From Elusimicrobiota bacterium (lineage in GTDB: Bacteria; RUG730), in NCBI GenBank assembly GCA_031259185.1, contig JAIRLV010000266.1, positions 1 to 10,567 on the forward strand: DNA of 10,567 nucleotides, read 5' to 3'. Numbering within the stretch: position 1 is the first letter of the stretch; every line of letters starts with the position of its first letter. Both the position numbers and the translations under genes were made by a program. Below are positions 1 to 5,762 of this stretch, piece after piece. The notes under the pieces were generated by a model. The model worked only from the letters and a program-made list of their open reading frames with translations. It made no database searches and was not told the DNA's origin.

Positions 1-44
1 ATTAAAAATCAAAAACTATAAAAATTAGCTATATTAAAAATGAT

Positions 45-49
45 AGGAG
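45..49 (+). promoter_or_regulatory. Ribosome binding site of aspS
   Basis: AGGAG lies 6 bases before the ATG at 56. It fixes the aspS start, and the protein then begins in register with known AspRS N-termini. Only aspS, nrdD and the small glycyl-radical gene have a clear Shine-Dalgarno sequence here; ftsW, truB, nrdG and the maf-ribD fusion do not. Confidence 0.75.
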
Positions 50-55
50 CAAAAT

Positions 56-1846
56 ATGTATAGGACAAATTATTGTGGGGAAATAAATGAAAATTTTATT
101 GGACAAAAAGTTATAATTTCTGGCTGGGTGAATAGCCGTAGAGATCACGGTGGGGTTGTTTTTTTTGATTTACGAGATATTACTGGATTAGTGCAAGTTG
201 TTTTTAGATCAGAAGAAATTCAAAATTCAGGAAATATTATAGATATTATTAAACATAATGTAAAACCAGAATTTGTTTTGAAAGTTGAAGGTAAAGTTTA
301 TAAAAGAATAGAAGGGACAGAAAATTTTAATATGAAGACTGGGAGAATAGAAATAATTTTAGAAGATTTAGAAGTTTTGAATACTTCAAAGCCTCCGATT
401 TTTGATATTGAAAAATCCAGACAAGTTGCAGAAGATGTTAGATTAAAATATCGTTATTTAGATTTGAGAAATCCAGAATTACAAGACATTTTTATAAAAA
501 GAAGTCTTTTTATTCAAGAAATTTCAGAGTTTTTAAAAAAAGAAAGATTTTTTTATATTGAAACTCCAATTTTGACAAAGTCTACTCCAGAAGGTGCGAG
601 AGATTATTTAGTACCAAGCAGAGTCCAACAAGGAACTTTTTTTGCTTTACCACAATCTCCGCAACTTTTCAAACAACTTTTGATGGTGGCAGGTTTTGAT
701 AGATATTATCAGATTGCAAGATGTTTTAGAGATGAGGATTTGAGGGCAGATAGACAGCCAGAATTTACACAACTTGATATAGAGCTTTCATTTACAACAG
801 AGGCGGATATTTTTGGTGTCATAGAAAGGCTTATCCAGCATACGTTCAAAATCTTTGGGATTAATATTGAAATCCCAATAAAAAGAATGACTTATCAAGA
901 AGCAATGAGCAAATATGGTTCTGATAAACCGGATATGAGATTTGAGATGCTTTTGAATGATATTTCCGATATTTTTGTAGAGACAGATTTTCAAGTTTTT
1001 AAACAAGTTCTTTCTAATAAAAACGGTAGAGTTTTGGCAGTAAAAGTAGATAATGGAGCTTTATTTTCAAGAAAAGATTTAGATACATTGATTGAAAGAG
1101 CGAAAGAAATTGGAGCAAAAGGACTTTTGTGGGGAAAATATGTGAATGATAATTTAGAATCTCCAATGTCAAAATTTGTTTCAAAAGAAACAATAAATAA
1201 ACTAATTGACAGATTAAAAGTGAGCGAAAATGATTTAGTTTTAATTGTAAGCGATAATGAAGAAACAGCTCAGAAAGTTTTAGGAGCGTTAAGGCTTGAT
1301 TTGGCAGAAAAATTGAATTTGATTGAAAAAAATGATTATAAATTTGTTTGGGTTTATAATTTTCCATTATTGGAATATGATGAAGAAAAAAAAAGGTTTA
1401 TTGCAAAACATCATCCGTTTACTTCGCCAGATATAAAAGATTTTGATAAATTGGAAAATATGAGTAAAGATGAAATATTAGCAATAAATTCTAGAGCTTA
1501 TGACATTGTCATGAACGGTACAGAAATTGGTGGGGGAAGTATTAGAATCCATAATAAAGAAGTTCAAAAAAAAATGTTTAAACTTTTAAATATTACAGAT
1601 GAAGAAGCAAAAGAAAAGTTTGGCTTTTTGTTAGAAGCATTGGAATATGGCGCCCCGCCTCATGGAGGAATTGCGCTTGGGATTGACAGAATAATCATGC
1701 TTTGCACTGCAAGTGAATCAATTAGAGATGTTATCGCTTTTCCAAAAACTCAAAAGGCTAGTTGTTTATTGACAGATGCGCCATCAAAAGTTGCAAAAAA
1801 TCAGCTATTAGACTTAGGAATTAGTATTAAAAGTTTAGAAAAATAA
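56..1846 (+). CDS. aspS: Aspartyl-tRNA synthetase, bacterial type, possibly non-discriminating
   Basis: A class II synthetase that charges tRNA with aspartate in the cytoplasm. The 596-residue length is normal for bacterial AspRS. The N-terminal anticodon-binding OB fold is at about residues 15-105 (SGWVNSRRDHGGVVFFDLRD). The catalytic core follows, with class II motif 2 FRDEDLRADRQPEFTQLD (224-241) and motif 3 GIALGIDRI, whose Arg is residue 545. The bacterial GAD insertion lies at about 280-430. The end (FPKTQKASCLLTDAPS) is the usual bacterial C-terminus. His31 in the OB fold and Gly87 in EGTEN resemble the pair that makes Pseudomonas aeruginosa AspRS non-discriminating (H31, G83). If so, it would also make Asp-tRNA(Asn) and need GatCAB, which is inference. 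The gene ends in TAA, and ftsW begins 67 bp later on the same strand with no obvious terminator between them. Confidence 0.97.
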   Translation: MYRTNYCGEINENFIGQKVIISGWVNSRRDHGGVVFFDLRDITGLVQVVFRSEEIQNSGNIIDIIKHNVKPEFVLKVEGKVYKRIEGTENFNMKTGRIEIILEDLEVLNTSKPPIFDIEKSRQVAEDVRLKYRYLDLRNPELQDIFIKRSLFIQEISEFLKKERFFYIETPILTKSTPEGARDYLVPSRVQQGTFFALPQSPQLFKQLLMVAGFDRYYQIARCFRDEDLRADRQPEFTQLDIELSFTTEADIFGVIERLIQHTFKIFGINIEIPIKRMTYQEAMSKYGSDKPDMRFEMLLNDISDIFVETDFQVFKQVLSNKNGRVLAVKVDNGALFSRKDLDTLIERAKEIGAKGLLWGKYVNDNLESPMSKFVSKETINKLIDRLKVSENDLVLIVSDNEETAQKVLGALRLDLAEKLNLIEKNDYKFVWVYNFPLLEYDEEKKRFIAKHHPFTSPDIKDFDKLENMSKDEILAINSRAYDIVMNGTEIGGGSIRIHNKEVQKKMFKLLNITDEEAKEKFGFLLEALEYGAPPHGGIALGIDRIIMLCTASESIRDVIAFPKTQKASCLLTDAPSKVAKNQLLDLGISIKSLEK

Positions 1847-1913
1847 TAATACTATCATCTAATAATAATTTAAAAATGATTACTACACATAGAGATGGAA
1901 TAATAAAACTAAA

Positions 1914-3035
1914 ATGAATAAAAATAATTTATTAAATTTTAACAATTATCCCTTAGGGAAAATACTTTTTCTATTAATTTTATTAATTAGTTTATTCAGC
2001 GTAATAATGATCTTCAGTGCGAGTTCTCCAATCGCTGCGGAAAAGTTTAATAGTTCTTTTTATTTTTTAAAACGTCATTTATTGTGGTTAATGATTGGGT
2101 ATATTTTTTTATTTTTGGGATATTTGATTGATTTAAAAAAACTTCAAAATATTAGTATATTTTTAATGTTTTTTGCTATCATATTATTACTTTTAGTTTT
2201 ATTCCCAAGTATTGGTTATTCAGTTGGTGGAGCTAAAAGATGGATTAGAGTTTCAAATTTTGGATTTCAACCGTCGGAAATTGCAAAAATCATTTTTATT
2301 ATTTATCTTGCTAGCTGGCTAGATAGAAAACATCAATTTATGAATAGAAATTTTACTCATTTATTGCCAAATTTTATTTTGTTAGGGACTGCTTTAGTTT
2401 TGATTTATAAAGAACCTGATCTTGGGACAGTAATTCTTATGGGAATTATTTTTCTTTTGATGTTTATAGTTTCTGGAATTGACAAAAAATACATAATCAG
2501 TTTTTTTGTTTTGGGTACAGCTGGATTTTTTTACAGTATAATATCAACTAGTTATAGATTAAAAAGAGTTTTAGCTTTTTTAAATCCTTTTGATCATTTT
2601 TCAGATTCTGGCTATCAAGTAGTTCAGTCGTATTTAGCTATTGCAAATTCTGGGATTTTTGGAAAAGGAATTGGTGGGAGTAAATTGAAACTTTTATATT
2701 TACCAGAAGCTCATACAGATTTCATTTTTTCAATTATTATAGAAGAATTAGGGATTTTTGGGACAACGAGTGTTATTCTTTTTTATATATTATTTGTTTT
2801 TATATCTACAAAAATTATATTAAAAGAAAATAATTATTTCTCTAAGTTATTAGGCTTCGGACTTATTATGTCAATATCTACACAAGCTTTTATAAATATA
2901 GCTGTTATTACTGGAACATTCCCAACTAAAGGAATTACTCTACCATTTTTATCATTTGGTGGTACGTCTTTAGTCATGACAATGTTCTCAGCAGGAATAA
3001 TTCTAAATATTTACAAAAGGACCGCAAATATATAA
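1914..3035 (+). CDS. ftsW: FtsW, septal peptidoglycan glycosyltransferase (SEDS family)
   Basis: An integral membrane protein that polymerises lipid II into glycan strands at the division septum with a class B PBP partner. At 373 residues it is normal in length, with about ten hydrophobic segments, the first at about 14-36. SEDS motifs are all present: GGAKRWI (105-111), FQPSEIAK (118-125), EPDLGT (167-172), PEAHTDFIFS (264-273) with the proposed catalytic Asp269, and the FtsW/SpoVE signature TGTFPTKGITLPFLSFGG (333-350). The PTKG...PFLSFGG and PEAHTDF forms favour FtsW over RodA, though the divisome partners are not in the window. The start is the ATG at 1914, which has no good Shine-Dalgarno sequence. 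It is probably co-transcribed with aspS, an unusual partner since ftsW normally sits in the mur/dcw cluster. It converges on truB. Confidence 0.95.
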   Translation: MNKNNLLNFNNYPLGKILFLLILLISLFSVIMIFSASSPIAAEKFNSSFYFLKRHLLWLMIGYIFLFLGYLIDLKKLQNISIFLMFFAIILLLLVLFPSIGYSVGGAKRWIRVSNFGFQPSEIAKIIFIIYLASWLDRKHQFMNRNFTHLLPNFILLGTALVLIYKEPDLGTVILMGIIFLLMFIVSGIDKKYIISFFVLGTAGFFYSIISTSYRLKRVLAFLNPFDHFSDSGYQVVQSYLAIANSGIFGKGIGGSKLKLLYLPEAHTDFIFSIIIEELGIFGTTSVILFYILFVFISTKIILKENNYFSKLLGFGLIMSISTQAFINIAVITGTFPTKGITLPFLSFGGTSLVMTMFSAGIILNIYKRTANI

Positions 3036-3129
3036 TAACAAATCAAAAAAATAAAAAGTTTTTTATATGAAAAAAATTATTTTAAAAAATATATATTAAC
3101 GATATTTATTCATTAAAAAATAAAAAATT

Positions 3130-4254
3130 TCAAATATTTTTGCCGAATAAATATTTGAATACAAAAGCATTTTTTTCTTTATTATTATTTAAAATTGCTA
3201 TTAATTTTTTTTTGAAAAACAATTTTAATATTTCTATTTCAGAAAAATTTTGAATTTTTTTGTTCAAAAAATCAAGATTCCCAACTAAAATTTTTTTTAA
3301 ATTTTTTTTACTTAAATTTATTTCTGCCGCATCTTTTGAACTAAAGGAATAAAATTTATTGGCATGGATTTCAAAGATTTTTTCTAGCGAAATAATATTA
3401 GACTCTATTTTTTCAATAAAATTTTTTGAAAATTTTTCAAATTTTTTTTTATCTTTTTTATTTTTTGTAAAGTTTTCATTTTCAAAAAAAATTTCTGCCC
3501 AATTTAAAGCGTCTTTTTCACAGATATTACCAATCTTTATTCTTTTTAAGCTCAAAAGTGTCCCAAATGTCCCCAAATCATTTCCAATATCTCTAGCTAA
3601 TGCTCTAATATAAGTCCCTGATGAACAATTTATTTTTACTTTTAAAACATTTTCATTTTTATCAAAATCTAAAATCTCAAAATTATAAATAAAAACCTTT
3701 CGCTTTGGAATTGTTACTTCAATATTTTTTCTAGCATACTCATAAAGTCTTTTTCCAGATACATTTATTGCAGAATAAATCGGTGGTTCTTGAATAATTT
3801 CGCCATGATATTTTTCACTAACAATCCTTTGAATGCCCTTTATATCAAAATCAAGATTTTTATTTTCAGCGATAACTTCGCCAGTAATGTCATCAGTTAT
3901 AGTTTTTATTCCAAATTTTATTTCTGCGATATATTCTTTAGTACAAGATTGTAAGCTATTTGTAAGTTTTGTCGCTTCACCAAAACAAAGCACTAAAATT
4001 CCTTCTGCAAAAGGATCTAATGTGCCAGTATGTCCTATTTTAGGACATATTTTTTTCAAATCTTTACATGAAAAACTGTCGTATTTTTCAATATTTTTAT
4101 TGTTAATTTCATACTTTATAATATCAATAAATTTTTTACGAATTTTGTAAATCACATCATAAGAAGTAATATTTCTTGGTTTATTTATTGCTAAAATTCC
4201 ATTAATATTAAAAAAGAGGTTCACTTCTTTTGAATTAAAAAAAATTTTTACCAT
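3130..4254 (-). CDS. truB: tRNA pseudouridine(55) synthase TruB, enlarged
   Basis: Isomerises uridine 55 in the T-loop of tRNAs to pseudouridine. Family motifs are clear: the opening NGILAINKPRNITSYDV (18-34), GHTGTLDPFAEGILVLCFG with catalytic Asp80, EPPIYSAINVSGKRLYEYAR, and SGTYIRALARDIG. At 374 residues it exceeds the roughly 300 usual. There is a Lys/Ile-rich insertion of about 25-30 residues between the SYDV helix and GHTGTLDP, a Lys-rich stretch around 265-285, and a long Phe/Lys-rich C-terminal region without a recognisable PUA fold. About 17 residues precede the conserved start of the family; an in-frame GTG at residue 11 could be the true start, and neither start has a Shine-Dalgarno sequence. 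It is the only gene here ending in TGA. The gene stands alone, convergent with ftsW and divergent from nrdG. Confidence 0.95.
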   Translation of the reverse strand: MVKIFFNSKEVNLFFNINGILAINKPRNITSYDVIYKIRKKFIDIIKYEINNKNIEKYDSFSCKDLKKICPKIGHTGTLDPFAEGILVLCFGEATKLTNSLQSCTKEYIAEIKFGIKTITDDITGEVIAENKNLDFDIKGIQRIVSEKYHGEIIQEPPIYSAINVSGKRLYEYARKNIEVTIPKRKVFIYNFEILDFDKNENVLKVKINCSSGTYIRALARDIGNDLGTFGTLLSLKRIKIGNICEKDALNWAEIFFENENFTKNKKDKKKFEKFSKNFIEKIESNIISLEKIFEIHANKFYSFSSKDAAEINLSKKNLKKILVGNLDFLNKKIQNFSEIEILKLFFKKKLIAILNNNKEKNAFVFKYLFGKNI

Positions 4255-4306
4255 TTTTGCTAATATAAAATATTGTTATTAATTTTTTATTTGATGTAAA
4301 TGATAA

Positions 4307-4336
4307 ATTATAGTTTAAAATAATAAAAAATACCAA
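4307..4336 (-). promoter_or_regulatory. Candidate sigma70-type promoter for truB
   Basis: On the minus strand a TTGGTA (-35, 4336-4331) and a perfect TATAAT (-10, 4312-4307) are separated by 18 bp. The predicted transcript starts near 4300, about 45 nt before the truB ATG at 4254. The -35 matches only 4 of 6 positions, and TATAAT-like words are common in DNA this AT-rich, so this is moderate support. Confidence 0.45.
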
Positions 4337-4361
4337 GTAAAAATAATTAATATAAGTATAA

Positions 4362-4387
4362 CTAACCTTATAAATTTATAAACTTAG
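4362..4387. repeat. 26-bp imperfect palindrome in the truB-nrdG divergent region
   Basis: The two 13-bp arms match at 11 of 13 positions around a perfect 14-bp core, TTATAAATTTATAA (4368-4381). It lies upstream of the candidate truB promoter and about 170 bp upstream of the nrdG promoter, so it could be an operator. It is purely A/T in the core, so chance is a real alternative. Confidence 0.3.
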
Positions 4388-4558
4388 AAAAATATCTTAA
4401 AAGAATTGAAAAAATTTTAATTTAACTTTTAGTAATATTTTTTTTAAATATGAACTATTATATGATGATTTTATAACTGAAAATAAATGATATTTTTGCA
4501 ATAAATTAAATTATAATTGTTTTTTCTATCTTAAAAATAAAATAAAATCAAAAAATAA

Positions 4559-4586
4559 TTGACATTACTATAAATTGTGTTATAAT
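4559..4586 (+). promoter_or_regulatory. Strong sigma70-type promoter for nrdG
   Basis: A perfect -35 TTGACA (4559-4564), a 16-bp spacer, and a perfect -10 TATAAT (4581-4586) preceded by the extended -10 element TGT (4578-4580). This is the best promoter in the window. The transcript should start near 4593, giving a leader of about 59 nt before the ATG at 4652. Two NrdR-like boxes overlap it. Confidence 0.75.
4565..4580 (+). promoter_or_regulatory. NrdR box 1 (in the promoter spacer)
   Basis: TTACTATAAATTGTGT matches 13 of 16 positions of the NrdR box consensus acaCwAtATaTwGtgt as I know it. It exactly fills the spacer between the -35 and -10 of the nrdG promoter. Paired with box 2, 32 bp downstream. 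NrdR is the ATP/dATP-sensing repressor of RNR genes in bacteria; its own gene is not in the window. Confidence 0.6.
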
Positions 4587-4596
4587 GAAATTGATA

Positions 4597-4612
4597 CCAC
4601 ATCATATAGTGT
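4597..4612 (+). promoter_or_regulatory. NrdR box 2 (just after the start site)
   Basis: CCACATCATATAGTGT matches 13 of 16 positions of the NrdR box consensus. It begins 32 bp after the start of box 1, leaving a 16-bp linker, which is the same-face spacing of about three helical turns typical for NrdR box pairs. A repressor bound here would cover the -10 and the start site. Confidence 0.6.
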
Positions 4613-4651
4613 TTTATTGTTTTGATTTTAAAATTAAAAAAGTTGTCAACA

Positions 4652-5389
4652 ATGAATATAAAAGGGGTGATAAAAAATTCTTTTTTGGATTGGGATGGCA
4701 AAATTGCAAGCATAATTTTTACAGGTGGATGCAATTTTTCATGTCCTTTTTGCCACAATAAAAGTTTAGCAAATGATAATTCACTAGTGAATATAAATTT
4801 GGATGAATTATTTAAATATTTGCAAAAAAATAAAAAATGGATTGACGGTATTGTGATTTCTGGAGGAGAACCAACTACTCAAAAAGATTTAATTGCATTT
4901 ATGAAAAAAGTAAAAGAAAAAGGATTTCTTATAAAACTTGATACAAATGGGTATAAACCAGAAATTATAAAGGAGAGCCTTGAAAAAAAATTAGTAGATT
5001 ATATCGCAATGGATATAAAAACTGGGATAAAAAAAGATAAATATATAAAAGCTATTGGTTTTAAAAACAAAATTCAACAAGATACTTTTGATTTACATAA
5101 AATTTTTGAAAGTATAAAATTGATAAGAGATGCAAAAGACAAAGTAAAAAATTTTGATTTTGAATTCCGTACAACTATTTGCCCAGTTTTTGTTGGTTTA
5201 GACGATTTACTAAATATAGCGGAAAATATTGGCAATGCAAAATGGTATTGGCAAAATTTTCGCAAACTAGGCGATTTAATAGATAATCAATTAAAACTTA
5301 TAAATTCATATTCTATTTTAGAGTTAGATGAATTTGAAAAAATAGTAAAGACCGAATTTGCAGATTGCGACATAAGAAAAAGATATTAG
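4652..5389 (+). CDS. nrdG: Anaerobic ribonucleotide reductase activating enzyme (radical SAM, NrdG2-like)
   Basis: A radical SAM protein that uses a [4Fe-4S] cluster and S-adenosylmethionine to form the glycyl radical on class III ribonucleotide reductase. The cluster-binding motif CNFSCPFC gives Cys27, Cys31 and Cys34 (CX3CX2C). The SAM-binding GGEP motif is at 71-74, DTNG at 97-100 and YIAMDIKTG at 117-125. It has the 245-residue length of the longer NrdG2-like type rather than the roughly 155 residues of E. coli NrdG. I start at the ATG at 4652, where MNIKGVIKNSF matches the family N-terminus; an upstream in-frame TTG at 4622 is possible but has no support. There is no Shine-Dalgarno sequence. 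It has its own strong promoter with two NrdR-like boxes and lies 373 bp upstream of nrdD, so the identity is firm from context. It ends in TAG. Confidence 0.92.
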   Translation: MNIKGVIKNSFLDWDGKIASIIFTGGCNFSCPFCHNKSLANDNSLVNINLDELFKYLQKNKKWIDGIVISGGEPTTQKDLIAFMKKVKEKGFLIKLDTNGYKPEIIKESLEKKLVDYIAMDIKTGIKKDKYIKAIGFKNKIQQDTFDLHKIFESIKLIRDAKDKVKNFDFEFRTTICPVFVGLDDLLNIAENIGNAKWYWQNFRKLGDLIDNQLKLINSYSILELDEFEKIVKTEFADCDIRKRY

Positions 5390-5464
5390 TTGTTTATTTA
5401 ATTTTTGTGTTATTTATATAAAAAATATAATTTATATGATTTTATTGAATCTTACATAATTATA

Positions 5465-5489
5465 ATATATTCTCAACGGGAGTATATTT
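5465..5489 (+). terminator. Weak candidate terminator hairpin after nrdG
   Basis: An imperfect AT-rich stem with a CTC/GAG clamp (5472-5474 with 5480-5482) and an AACGG loop, about 80 bp after the nrdG stop. One stem mismatch and no clean T-run, so support is weak. Confidence 0.25.
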
Positions 5490-5508
5490 CATTATATAAT
5501 TGAAAATA

Positions 5509-5609
5509 GTTCCAATCCTTGTTTCGAAGGATATTAATAATAAACCAATAGGGTTCACGTCAACAGCTACTAGTTGCGGGTTTCAATCCTTGTTTCAAAG
5601 GATTGAAAT
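5509..5609 (-). CRISPR. Minimal CRISPR-like element: two 30-bp repeats, one 41-bp spacer
   Basis: Two 30-bp units, 5509-5538 and 5580-5609, match at 25 of 30 positions and are separated by 41 bp. Read on the minus strand, both end in GGATTGAAAC or GGATTGGAAC, the GAAAC end typical of many type I and III CRISPR repeats. The unit at 5580-5609 contains a perfect 11-bp inverted repeat (TTTCAATCCTT with AAGGATTGAAA). The other carries all five differences, as expected for a degenerate distal repeat. The spacer-like stretch 5539-5579 is visibly richer in G+C than the flanks, as foreign DNA would be. No cas gene is in the window, so this would be an orphan or relic array. Alternatives are a pair of diverged palindromic repeats or hairpins in the nrdG-nrdD leader. 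Confidence 0.5.
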
Positions 5610-5750
5610 TTTACATACAACAATAATAACTAATAATTGATTCTATTTTATATAGAACAAGGCATATTGAAAAAATTATATAAAAATATGTTTTTATACT
5701 ATAGAATAAGAATACTTTTTTCAATTAAGAAATAGACATTTATAAAAATT

Positions 5751-5756
5751 AAGGAG
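5751..5756 (+). promoter_or_regulatory. Ribosome binding site of nrdD
   Basis: AAGGAG six bases before the ATG at 5763, the strongest Shine-Dalgarno sequence in the window. A second in-frame ATG four codons later (5775) is less well placed. No convincing promoter or NrdR box is seen just upstream; a TATACT at 5695 has no good -35. Confidence 0.8.
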
Positions 5757-5762
5757 ATATTA

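Noticed and set aside
788-1367. Open frames of 72 and 117 codons on the minus strand inside aspS
   Set aside because: They are antisense to conserved AspRS sequence, are Leu/Phe-rich as expected for the reverse of AT-rich genes, and have no ribosome binding site or recognisable motif.
3036-3129. A bidirectional terminator between ftsW and truB
   Set aside because: Only A/T runs and a weak six-pair A/T stem are present; nothing distinguishes it from background.
3130-3132. UGA used once as a stop, raising the question of UGA recoded to Gly (as in Absconditabacteria and Gracilibacteria) or to Trp
   Set aside because: No conserved gene contains an in-frame UGA, and Gly and Trp positions use normal codons. 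Reading through at truB would add only eight residues before a TAA. The standard code explains everything; UGA is merely rare as a stop (1 of 7 genes).
3359-4150. Plus-strand frames of 84 and 105 codons opposite truB
   Set aside because: Antisense to conserved TruB motifs, with low-complexity Phe/Ser/Ile-rich products.
4531-4758. Minus-strand frame of 75 codons across the nrdG promoter and start
   Set aside because: It overlaps the promoter, the NrdR-like boxes and the conserved radical SAM motif; no family recognised.
5540-5620. A tRNA gene in the nrdG-nrdD gap, suggested by GGTTTCAATCC
   Set aside because: No acceptor, D or anticodon arms can be built around it; the repeat structure accounts for the sequence.
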